A stretch of DNA of 64,000 nt from JACJYC01 sp964558465 (GTDB lineage: Bacteria > Bacteroidota > Bacteroidia > Chitinophagales > Saprospiraceae). Position 1 is the stretch's first letter; each line of letters opens with the position of its first letter. Location: assembly GCA_964558465.1 (NCBI GenBank), contig CAZLEF010000028.1, forward strand, positions 1 through 64,000, read 5' to 3'. The translations under genes and the position numbers were made by a program. This document shows positions 40,882-48,537 of the stretch, piece after piece. Below the pieces are notes generated by a model, which did not search any database, was not told where the DNA came from, and saw only the letters and a program-made list of their open reading frames with translations.

Positions 40882-41565
40882 ATGAAATTTTTTACCCGAA
40901 ATAGCAGTAAAGATCCGGACGATCGCCCGAAGTTCTGGCGGGATTATCTTTCGGCTTTCCACCCCCCTTTTGATCCCGGGACGCCGATCCGGAAGGCTCG
41001 TTTTTTTGTATTGGATACGGAAACGACCGGCACAGACCCTTCCAAAGACCACCTGCTTGCCATCGGAGCGGTTCCGGTCCAAAACTGGAACATCGAGGTT
41101 GCCGGTTCTTTTGAATGCACCATCCGGCAAACCGCCGGCGCCTCCGCGGCATCCGTTCCCATTCACGGAATACTGCCCAAAGAACAACCGGACAGCCTGC
41201 CGGAAGCCGAAGCCATCGAACAATTTATCCGGCTGGCCGGCAATAGCATTTTGGTCGGCCACCATATCGGTTTTGACCTTGCCATGATCAATAAGTCCCT
41301 GAAACCATTGACGGGAGGAAAGTTAAAAAACAAAATCCTCGACACAGGATTATTGTCAAGAAGGGTCAACCCGGTTTCCGGCGTGCTTTACCCTTCCGCG
41401 CCTTTAGGTCTGGATGAGTTGTGCAGGCAATACCAGATCCGGCCCAGCGACCGGCATACGGCTGCAGGAGACGCCATGATCACTGCCATCCTTTTTTTGA
41501 AGTTGCTCTCCAGGCTGAGAAACCGGGGCGTTCACGTCGTCGGCGATTTATTACGCCAAAGGTGA
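40882..41565 (+). CDS. DnaQ-like 3'-5' exonuclease (DEDDh)
   Basis: A 227-residue RNase-T/DnaQ-fold exonuclease. ATG 40882 is preferred because the frame upstream of it only translates the intergenic repeats. ExoI is VLDTETTG, with Asp45 and Glu47. ExoII is VGHHIGFDLAMINKSL. ExoIII is HTAAGDAMIT, the His and Asp pair of the DEDDh subclass. It differs from a true Pol III epsilon subunit in its N-terminal extension of about 40 residues (DYLSAFHPPFDPG). It is separated by a 125-bp repeat-rich gap from the cNMP-CBS-DUF294 gene, its usual partner in other phyla. Confidence 0.9.
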   Translation: MKFFTRNSSKDPDDRPKFWRDYLSAFHPPFDPGTPIRKARFFVLDTETTGTDPSKDHLLAIGAVPVQNWNIEVAGSFECTIRQTAGASAASVPIHGILPKEQPDSLPEAEAIEQFIRLAGNSILVGHHIGFDLAMINKSLKPLTGGKLKNKILDTGLLSRRVNPVSGVLYPSAPLGLDELCRQYQIRPSDRHTAAGDAMITAILFLKLLSRLRNRGVHVVGDLLRQR

Positions 41566-41597
41566 AAATGAAAACCCTGAATATGACGTTCTTTTGG

Positions 41598-41605
41598 TAG
41601 CTTTG
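41598..41605 (+). promoter_or_regulatory. Candidate -7 box of the lipoprotein operon
   Basis: TAGCTTTG followed by CG is an exact TAnnTTTG match, 43 nt upstream of the GTG start at 41649. No -33 element at the proper spacing was seen. Confidence 0.4.
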
Positions 41606-41648
41606 CGCCCCAAAAAGGGAAAAGCTTTAACCTCTAAATCTTCAACCT

Positions 41649-42458
41649 GTGAACAAAATATCGAGCTTCGCATTCTTTTTTGTCCTCATCGCCACGGTTT
41701 TTTCCTGCGGGCCCACGCCGGAGGAGTCCGTAACGCCCGCTAAAGTCACGTTCATTACCCAGCAGAACAAATGGCAGTCGCCAGGTTGCCCGGCCGACTC
41801 CAGCAAATGCTTGTACATGTCGGTTGAATTTCCGGTTGCGGAAGGGGAATCGCCAGAGGTCGTCCGCCTGATCAACGACAGCATCCAATATTATGTCAGG
41901 AGCAGCATGGCTGTTTTTGCCGTGAATCCGGAAGACGTTGCCGGCAGCATGGACAGCATCGCGGGCGAGCTCATCGCTGAATACGAAGCCCTCCTCCGGG
42001 AAAGCCCGGAATACGCCATGCCTTGGGAAGTCAGTGTTGCCGGTAAGGTAATGGGCCAATCGGAACGCTGGGTTTCGGTATCGGTAGAAACCTATTCCTA
42101 TACCGGCGGCGCACACCCCAACACTTTTCTATCGCTGCTCAATTTTGACCTGGCGACCGGAAAAACCCTGACCCTGGCCGACCTAACAGCCAACCCCTCC
42201 AAGCTCGAGGCATTGGTGCAGGTCAAATTCAGGGAGGCCAGGAACGTCCTGGACGATCAGACCTTTGACGATGCAGGTTATTTCTGGGGCCAAGGGTTCG
42301 CCTTACCCGAGAATTTTGCCCTGACCAAAGACGGTCTTTATTTTTATTACAATCCATATGAAGCCGCGGCCTATGCACTTGGCCCCACCGAGTTCACCGT
42401 CCCCTATTCCCTTTTGGAAGGAATTCTCAAACCTGAATGGATAAAAACTCAACAATGA
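41649..42458 (+). CDS. DUF4163/DUF3298 (RsiV-like) lipoprotein
   Basis: A 269-residue lipoprotein. It begins with GTG at 41649 (no in-frame ATG precedes a plausible signal) and has the SPII signal MNKISSFAFFFVLIATVFSC. Residues about 35-140 match the DUF4163-type N-terminal domain, with a WQSPGCPADSSKCLYMSVEFP strand. The C-terminal DUF3298 part begins near YSYTGGAHPNTFLSLLNFDLATGKTLTLADL, the same module as the extracytoplasmic domain of the anti-sigma factor RsiV and of PdaC. No deacetylase or transmembrane domain is attached, so this is a free envelope-anchored domain; lysozyme or peptidoglycan-related binding is only an analogy. It overlaps the next gene by 4 bp (ATGA), so the two are coupled. 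Confidence 0.88.
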   Translation: MNKISSFAFFFVLIATVFSCGPTPEESVTPAKVTFITQQNKWQSPGCPADSSKCLYMSVEFPVAEGESPEVVRLINDSIQYYVRSSMAVFAVNPEDVAGSMDSIAGELIAEYEALLRESPEYAMPWEVSVAGKVMGQSERWVSVSVETYSYTGGAHPNTFLSLLNFDLATGKTLTLADLTANPSKLEALVQVKFREARNVLDDQTFDDAGYFWGQGFALPENFALTKDGLYFYYNPYEAAAYALGPTEFTVPYSLLEGILKPEWIKTQQ

Positions 42459-42952
42459 TGACCAGAAATCTGATCCTTTTCATTTCCTGCTTCCTGATCC
42501 TGTCTGCCTGCAATAACAATGCGCCTGACTCAGGGCAAACGCCTGATCAGCAGCCCGATACTTCGGCAGCCCCGATTCCGGATTCCGCCCCCGACCCCGA
42601 ACCAATGGGCGAACCTTCCGAAATCGACGGCAAATATGTACTGACCGGCTACGAAGAAGGCGGCGCCGCTATAAAATTATTGGGTGAAACGGAGATCACC
42701 GCCGATTTTGACCGCGGTAAAATATCGGGTATCGGAAGTTGCAATCCCTACCATACCAGATTCTCCATCCCGGCGCAGGGTCAGATCGCCGTCAGCGACC
42801 TGGCCTCGGCCAAAAAGTTTTGCAACGGCGTGATGACCCAGGAAAACCGCTATTTTACCCTGTTGAAAAATGCTCAAAGTTACTCCAGGCCAAACGAAAC
42901 CCAATTACAGATCCAGGCTCCGGAAGGCAAACTTACTTTCAGAAAACAATAG
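42455..42952 (+). CDS. META-domain (HslJ-like) lipoprotein
   Basis: A 165-residue lipoprotein with lipobox LSAC near residue 18 and a Pro/Asp-rich linker. The META domain follows (YVLTGYEEGGAAIKLLG ... GKISGIGSCNPYHTRFSI ... KKFCNGVMTQENRYFTLL ... SYSRPNETQLQI). Related domains occur in E. coli HslJ, a novobiocin-resistance and heat-shock lipoprotein. The preceding stop codon overlaps its ATG (42455-42458), which fixes the start choice, although ATG 42458 is also possible. Function in the envelope unknown. Confidence 0.87.
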   Translation: MMTRNLILFISCFLILSACNNNAPDSGQTPDQQPDTSAAPIPDSAPDPEPMGEPSEIDGKYVLTGYEEGGAAIKLLGETEITADFDRGKISGIGSCNPYHTRFSIPAQGQIAVSDLASAKKFCNGVMTQENRYFTLLKNAQSYSRPNETQLQIQAPEGKLTFRKQ

Positions 42953-44609
42953 TTTATTTTTCTTAGGAGCGGGCTGGCTTTTGTTCCACTGGATCCAGGC
43001 AGGGGTCACCCCGCTGGATCCGGATGAAGCCTACTATGTGCTGTATGCTCAAAGGCTTGACTGGGGGTATTTCGATCATCCGCCCATGACGGCCCTGCTC
43101 ATCAAGGCCGGTATGGCCGTTTTCCCGGGTGAGTTTGGCGTGCGTTTTTTCTTTCCTGTTTTGCAAACCCTTTCATTTGCCTGGCTTTGGCAATTGGCCG
43201 GGCCGCCGAAAGGCCCCATTCAATTAAGGTTATTTGTTTTACTAACGGCAGCCATGCCTTTTTTTCATGTTTTTGGATTTGTGGCTGCGCCGGATAGTCC
43301 ATTGTTGTTTTTTGCCGCCTTTTATTTCTGGTCGTTGAAAGGATTATACGAACGGGATTCCTGGTTTTTCAGTATTTTATTGGCCTTGGCAATGGCCGGG
43401 ATGTTGTACAGCAAGTACCACGGCGTATTGCTGATCTTTTTTTCCCTGCTGCCGATTTGGCGCAATTGTTTCAACATCAAGTGGATAACTGCAGGTTTAT
43501 TGGGATTGATATCTTATCTCCCGCATCTGAACTGGCAATATCAGCACGATTTTGTTTCCTTGCGGTATCATCTGCTGGGCGGCAGGGATGATGTTTATGA
43601 ATTGAAATACACCCTGACCTATCTCTTCAATCAGGCAGTGGTTTTCAGCCCCCTGCTTTTCCCGTTTTTGATCCGGGCTTTGACGGGTGTAAAAAATGAA
43701 CCCGCGATCCGGTTGTATAAGTGGGTCATCCTGGGTTTCTGGTTCTTTTTCCTGTATTCTACCACCAAAGGACACGTTGAACCGCAATGGACCGCCATCC
43801 TGGCCATCCCGGTGGTTTTGCTGCTCTTCCAATGGTCGGTTGAAAATCCCTCCCGGATGCACCGGGTGCAACAGATGGCCATTGCCACCCTTGTTGTTAT
43901 CCTGGCAGTAAGAATAATCTTCATGCTGCCGGTTGAAGGAATAAAAAATCCATTCCGGAAATGGGGCTGGATCGAACCGCTCCGGGAAATCACAGGAAAC
44001 ACACCGCTTGTTTTCCAGAATTCCTACCGCAATGCCGCGCAATACATCTGGCAAACCGGCGAAAAAGCCTATACCTTCACGGATATTTTTTACCGGCCGA
44101 GCCAATTTGACCTTTGGGATGATGAAAAGAATTTGCAGAATAAAACGGTTTGGATCATCGGCCAGGGCGACTGGAAAAAAAGAGGTACAAAAGAACTGAA
44201 GGTACCCTTGAATACTTTCCGCATCCGCAAAGTGGACAGCCTTCAGGTTGCGCGCAAAGTACGCCTCGACTTCACCCTGCCGCCTGGTAATTTCCATCCG
44301 GGGGATACCCTGCGGCTACCCGTCCGGTTGTACAATCCCTACCCGCATGTCATTTATCCTGAAAAAGGAGACATGCCTTTGTCCTTCTGGGCCATTTACG
44401 ATCTGCCCAGAGACCATGCTCATGTCGCCCGGGTAAAACCGGACCCGGTTTTAACGGAATGGCCGCCCGGCGATACGGTATCTGCCCATATAATCCTTGT
44501 TCTGCCCCGGTCGTTAAAAGGTCGTTACGATCTTTCACTCGGCATTGCAACCGGTGATTTGCCCCCCGGGTATAATAGTTCCAGAAATAAAATCGTTATT
44601 GCAGATTGA
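42870..44609 (+). CDS. GT39-family (ArnT/PMT-like) membrane glycosyltransferase
   Basis: A multi-pass inner-membrane glycosyltransferase of about 579 residues that would use a polyprenyl-phosphate sugar donor. The acidic motif in the first periplasmic loop reads TPLDPDEAYYVLYAQ (Asp50, Asp52, Glu53), followed by WGYFDHPPMTALLI, as in ArnT/PMT-like enzymes. About ten hydrophobic segments follow. The C-terminal 130 residues form a soluble beta-rich domain (DTLRLPVRLYNPYPHVIYPE). The only available ATG (42870) overlaps the META gene by 83 bp. The N-terminal 27 residues before NNSLFFLGAGWLLFHW look unlike a membrane protein, so the true start is uncertain and may be a rare codon near 42950. The acceptor is unknown. 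Confidence 0.85.
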   Translation: MLKVTPGQTKPNYRSRLRKANLLSENNSLFFLGAGWLLFHWIQAGVTPLDPDEAYYVLYAQRLDWGYFDHPPMTALLIKAGMAVFPGEFGVRFFFPVLQTLSFAWLWQLAGPPKGPIQLRLFVLLTAAMPFFHVFGFVAAPDSPLLFFAAFYFWSLKGLYERDSWFFSILLALAMAGMLYSKYHGVLLIFFSLLPIWRNCFNIKWITAGLLGLISYLPHLNWQYQHDFVSLRYHLLGGRDDVYELKYTLTYLFNQAVVFSPLLFPFLIRALTGVKNEPAIRLYKWVILGFWFFFLYSTTKGHVEPQWTAILAIPVVLLLFQWSVENPSRMHRVQQMAIATLVVILAVRIIFMLPVEGIKNPFRKWGWIEPLREITGNTPLVFQNSYRNAAQYIWQTGEKAYTFTDIFYRPSQFDLWDDEKNLQNKTVWIIGQGDWKKRGTKELKVPLNTFRIRKVDSLQVARKVRLDFTLPPGNFHPGDTLRLPVRLYNPYPHVIYPEKGDMPLSFWAIYDLPRDHAHVARVKPDPVLTEWPPGDTVSAHIILVLPRSLKGRYDLSLGIATGDLPPGYNSSRNKIVIAD

Positions 44610-44701
44610 TAAAACGGGCTTAAAACCGGATATTTATCCTGGCAGGCTGTAACAAGCGAACTGCTTTTGCGTTTTGTTTTCCAAATGATAAAGGTCGACA
44701 A

Positions 44702-46477
44702 ATGAGTAATAAATTCTTGCCATGTGTTTTTTTTACGATCCTGGGTTTGTTGTTTTCTGCCGGTGGACTGACGGCGCAAAAGGTGACCAAATACAAAGAT
44801 AAACTGGAAGAACACCGCAGCGAGGGATGGCCGCCCCAACGCGTTTATTCCAGGGTTTCGCTGGGTTATGCCTTGCAACGGATCTTCAAAAAACATACCG
44901 ATTACTGCGGGTTTTCCATTGCCGACACCAAAAGGGATTTTGTGCCTGCCGACATGAGCAAGTTCCTGGGTAAACGGGATCTGAGGACAAAAGTCGAAAC
45001 TGCCGACATCCGCGGCGGCGGGCTGCTCAATTATATTTTCAGCTTTGAAGAAACCCAACGGCCCTTCACCGAAATCAGTTTCAGCCAGGGTAAGATATTT
45101 ACATCCAATGGTATGACCGACCCTTTTGTCATCAATCCCGACGAAAACTTCGACTCCTTTATCCTGACCAAAAATTGCAGCGGCTACCTAAAAGCTTCTC
45201 TGGACGCGGGAATTGAACCGCCCTATTCCGCTTTTAAAACCGCCCTGGCCACCGACGACCGGAGAGAGTCCAATGTAGTGGCCGTTTCCGGGTCTTTTCT
45301 TTCCCCTTTAAAAGCCGTGCTCGAAACCAACGACTGGCGGGCAAACGAAGCCATGATGCAACTTTGGAAGTTCTATTCCGGTAACCCGGATTATATCAAC
45401 CGGGCGTATTATCTCAAAGAGTTCGAGGGCGTCATGGTCAAACATATCACCGTTGCCGAAGAAAACCGGAAATGGGATGCGGAGGTCGGCGTCAATATCA
45501 GCCTCCCGTTCTCTTCCAAAATCAACAATAAATTCGGCAAAGGAAAAGCCAGTACCAATTCATTCACCGGAACGGATTGGGAAACCATCGTTTACGCTGA
45601 TTTTAACCCGGAATATACCCGGTCGCAGCTTTTTACAAACTTGCCTTCTCCCTATCAGATCAGCGCCTATTTTTCCGCCCTGCGGCCCGACATCCAGCTC
45701 TCCAAAGAATTTCCGCTCATGTCGGAAAGCGCCGACCACCGCCATTCTTTCACCATAGACGGCATTCCCCGGGAAATGTGCGAAAACTTCTGGGTACTGG
45801 AAAATATCCGGCCGGGGGTTTACCAGAATCAGCCCGAATTGCATGTGGAAGCCTTCGGAGACCCTGCAACCGGGAATTACGGCTGCAAATTTACCGTGAC
45901 GGGCCGACCGATGAACGAGCATTTCTCCGGCCCGTTCGGCGTCAGGCCCGACAGGATCCGGGTGGATTACCAGATCCGGAGCCGTTACCCGGTTGGCGGC
46001 GAATTTATCCGTTTTTATATTGAAAAAGATATTCCCACCAGTGCGCACCCGGTAGCCACCCTGAACAACGGCTCTTTTGACCTGACTAAAAAAGAGGACC
46101 GGCGTTTTGCCTTCCAATGGACGTTCAGCATCGATCTGGAAGATTACGAAAACCCGGTGGATTACGCTACATTGCCCGAGGTGTCCCAACTTGCGGTACA
46201 ACGCAATGAACAATACCTGCCGGTAAAACTGTCAAAAATCCAGTGCGATGCGCCCCGAAGGCAGTATTGGCTTACGATTGAAAGCCTCGACACCTATCCC
46301 CTCGAACAGATCGACGATCAGAATATGATCAACTATAACCTGTCCCTCGAGTTTCTGCTACAAACCAAAAGGGGAATGGCCAAAGCTGCAAGGCCCATCA
46401 GCGGTCGCCTGTCCTTCCCCGGCATCAAACCGCCCCCACCGGCCCCAGTGCCCGAACCCGCCCCGGAACGTGGGTAG
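44702..46477 (+). CDS. Unrecognised secreted protein with Pro-rich tail
   Basis: A 591-residue protein with a signal peptide (MSNKFLPCVFFTILGLLFSAGGLTAQ). I recognise no family. N-terminal half: RVYSRVSLGYALQRIFKK, then a region with FSFEETQRPFTEISFSQG. A central region (YYLKEFEGVMVKHITVAEENR) suggests beta structure. The C-terminal half is rich in beta strands and contains PVATLNNGSFDL and ALQWTFSIDLE-like segments, and ends in a Pro/Glu tail (PPPPAPVPEPAPERG). No lipobox, transmembrane helix or T9SS signal was identified; periplasmic location is inferred. It stands alone between the GT39 and DUF1080 genes. A real gene is supported by length, composition and a clean signal peptide. Confidence 0.75.
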   Translation: MSNKFLPCVFFTILGLLFSAGGLTAQKVTKYKDKLEEHRSEGWPPQRVYSRVSLGYALQRIFKKHTDYCGFSIADTKRDFVPADMSKFLGKRDLRTKVETADIRGGGLLNYIFSFEETQRPFTEISFSQGKIFTSNGMTDPFVINPDENFDSFILTKNCSGYLKASLDAGIEPPYSAFKTALATDDRRESNVVAVSGSFLSPLKAVLETNDWRANEAMMQLWKFYSGNPDYINRAYYLKEFEGVMVKHITVAEENRKWDAEVGVNISLPFSSKINNKFGKGKASTNSFTGTDWETIVYADFNPEYTRSQLFTNLPSPYQISAYFSALRPDIQLSKEFPLMSESADHRHSFTIDGIPREMCENFWVLENIRPGVYQNQPELHVEAFGDPATGNYGCKFTVTGRPMNEHFSGPFGVRPDRIRVDYQIRSRYPVGGEFIRFYIEKDIPTSAHPVATLNNGSFDLTKKEDRRFAFQWTFSIDLEDYENPVDYATLPEVSQLAVQRNEQYLPVKLSKIQCDAPRRQYWLTIESLDTYPLEQIDDQNMINYNLSLEFLLQTKRGMAKAARPISGRLSFPGIKPPPPAPVPEPAPERG

Positions 46478-46491
46478 CTTGCAGGCTCTGG

Positions 46492-46560
46492 AAACTGAGC
46501 GAAATCGAAGTTTAGTTTGTAATCAACAAATCAACGAATAAACAAATCAACAAATCAACA
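46492..46560. repeat. GAGCGAAATCGA hairpin followed by AATCAACA octads
   Basis: Stem AAACT (46492-46496) / AGTTT (46509-46513) encloses the loop GAGCGAAATCGA. Five 8-bp units, AATCAACA and variants, follow at 46521-46560; the unit is the same as in the array at 22822-22853. Confidence 0.88.
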
Positions 46561-46622
46561 CCCCCGCCCCACCGGCAAAAATGGGTCTAATTTTATCGCA
46601 AACCATTTTCTGCCCCAATATA

Positions 46623-46655
46623 TTTGTTTTAATGCCCGGACTTTGGCTAGATTTG
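46623..46655 (+). promoter_or_regulatory. Candidate promoter of the DUF1080 gene
   Basis: TTTG at 46623-46626 and TAGATTTG at 46648-46655, an exact -7 match, are separated by 21 nt. The ATG at 46683 is 27 nt downstream. Confidence 0.45.
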
Positions 46656-46682
46656 GCCCCGGAACAAAACCATACCACCGAC

Positions 46683-48518
46683 ATGCCATCAAAGCGCTTG
46701 TGCGGGCCGGCCGTTCTCTTTCTGGGGGTTTTATCCTTTGCTTCGGCTCAAGGCCCAAAGGAAATCCCGCTGGCCGATCTTGCTTATTTTGAAAATCCTT
46801 CTTCCAACTGGAAAATCGCAGGCGACGTGAGCGCCGACCTGGAGAAAAAGGAAAACCTGAACCTGAAACAGGGACAAGGCATCCTGGCCAATGACCCGGG
46901 CGGCAAACACGGGGCCGACCTCCGGACCAAGGAAGAATTTGGGGATATCGACCTCGAATTTGAATTCATGATGGCAAAAGGGTCCAATTCCGGTGTTTAT
47001 CTCCAGGGGCTTTATGAGATCCAGTTGTTCGACAGTTGGGAGACGGCCCGGCCGAGGTTCGGCGATTGCGGGGGCGTTTATGAACGATGGGATGATGCCA
47101 AACCAGAGGGCCAGAAAGGGTTTGAAGGATATGCCCCCCGCATCAACGCTGCCAGAGCCCCGGGCCTGTGGCAAAAAATGTTCATCTCTTTCAGGGCGCC
47201 GCGTTTCGACCAGTACGGGGTAAAAAGAGAAAACGCCCGTTTGCTCAAAGTTGAAATGAACGGCGTCGCCATACATCAAAACCTGGAATTGACAGGCCCT
47301 ACACGCGGCGGATGGGGCGCCGAAAAACCTTTAGGCCCGGTCAGGATTCAGGGCGACCATGGCCCGGTAGCTTTCCGGAACATCCGGATCGAAAGTTTCA
47401 ACCGCCCCCCGTTGTCTATGGGCGAAATGAACTTTGTCCAGTATTTTGCCGATCAGCCGGGCAAAATAAGCGGGCCGGATGGGTTGAAAGAGGTTCGCAG
47501 AGGTACTTCCAAAGTATTGACCCAGGAACTGAGCAACGAAACTTCCAAATTCGCGCTCTGGATCAAAGGACCGCTGGAAGTGCCCGCAGCCGGAAAATAT
47601 ACGCTGGATTTCCAGTTCTACGGCTTTGGCGACGTCAAGGTGGACGGCAAACCCGTCATCGAAAGTTTATGGGGTCAAAAATCAGTACCGATTGATCTGG
47701 GCCAGGGCAAACACGATATCGAGATTTTTTATGTAAAAATGGAATCCTGGTACCCCAACGGCATGGCTTTTTATATCAGCGGACCGGGTATCAGGCGCCA
47801 GCCCTTGCATATTCCAAGCTCTGAGCCTTTGAATGAGTTGCCCCAAAAAATAGGAGTTGATTTTGAAAAAGAGCCTGTGATTCTTCGGAGTTTTGTCGAT
47901 TTCCAACCCCATGGCAGCGCACAGGCTCATCGGGTTACGCATGCGGTCAATGTCGGTTTCCCTTCCGGTTCGAGTTATACCTACGACCCCTCCTGCGGAG
48001 CGTTGTTTCAGGTATGGCGCGGCGGTTTTCTGGACGCCACGCCCATGTGGAACGACCGTGGCGACGGCAGTTCGCGGGCGTTGGGCAGCACTTTGGCTTT
48101 GCTCGACAAGCCTACGATCGCCCAGCTTTCCGGCGATCAGGCAGCCTGGCCGGACACCCTGGGTAAAGAACAAGGATTTCGCCCCAAAGGCTACGTCCTG
48201 GATCAGGATGGGATCCCGGCCTTCCGGTATCAGGCCTACGGCGGCCTTGTCGAAGACCGCGTGACGCCGGGCAAGGGTTCCTTCAGGCGAATATTGCAGA
48301 TTTCAGGCGCCCTGCAACCAGGTAAATGGTACGCGCGGCTTGCCCAGGGTTCGGTTATTTCGACCCAGGGCAAAAACCTCTACCGGGTAGATGGCCGGTA
48401 TTATATCCGGCTGCCCGATAAAACGGGTTCCAACCCCATCATCCGGACCATCGGCGGATCGCAGGAACTCATCCTCCCTTTTTCAGGCAACGCCGTGGAA
48501 TATGAATTGATTTGGTAA
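46683..48518 (+). CDS. Secreted DUF1080 (3-keto-disaccharide hydrolase fold) protein with PA14-like domain
   Basis: A 611-residue secreted protein. ATG 46683 starts a signal peptide (MPSKRLCGPAVLFLGVLSFASAQ); the frame is open to 46581. Residues about 25-235 are a DUF1080 / concanavalin-like domain, with GSNSGVYLQGLYEIQLFDS, GDCGGVYERW and GPVRIQGDHGPVAFRNIRIES. This family includes 3-keto-glycoside hydrolases and laminarinase-like folds. A PA14/fibronectin-like module follows (about 240-375: YFADQPGKISGPDGLKEV, then KYTLDFQFYGFGDVKVDGK). The C-terminal 235 residues (SCGALFQVWRGGFLDATPMW, PKGYVLDQDGIPAFRYQAYG) belong to a domain often attached to haem-binding or sugar-oxidising proteins. It is followed by a sorbosone-dehydrogenase-like gene after 19 bp, so an operon is likely. 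A role in sugar oxidation is inferred. Confidence 0.88.
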   Translation: MPSKRLCGPAVLFLGVLSFASAQGPKEIPLADLAYFENPSSNWKIAGDVSADLEKKENLNLKQGQGILANDPGGKHGADLRTKEEFGDIDLEFEFMMAKGSNSGVYLQGLYEIQLFDSWETARPRFGDCGGVYERWDDAKPEGQKGFEGYAPRINAARAPGLWQKMFISFRAPRFDQYGVKRENARLLKVEMNGVAIHQNLELTGPTRGGWGAEKPLGPVRIQGDHGPVAFRNIRIESFNRPPLSMGEMNFVQYFADQPGKISGPDGLKEVRRGTSKVLTQELSNETSKFALWIKGPLEVPAAGKYTLDFQFYGFGDVKVDGKPVIESLWGQKSVPIDLGQGKHDIEIFYVKMESWYPNGMAFYISGPGIRRQPLHIPSSEPLNELPQKIGVDFEKEPVILRSFVDFQPHGSAQAHRVTHAVNVGFPSGSSYTYDPSCGALFQVWRGGFLDATPMWNDRGDGSSRALGSTLALLDKPTIAQLSGDQAAWPDTLGKEQGFRPKGYVLDQDGIPAFRYQAYGGLVEDRVTPGKGSFRRILQISGALQPGKWYARLAQGSVISTQGKNLYRVDGRYYIRLPDKTGSNPIIRTIGGSQELILPFSGNAVEYELIW

Positions 48519-48537
48519 TGCTCACAAGTTTCAACTG

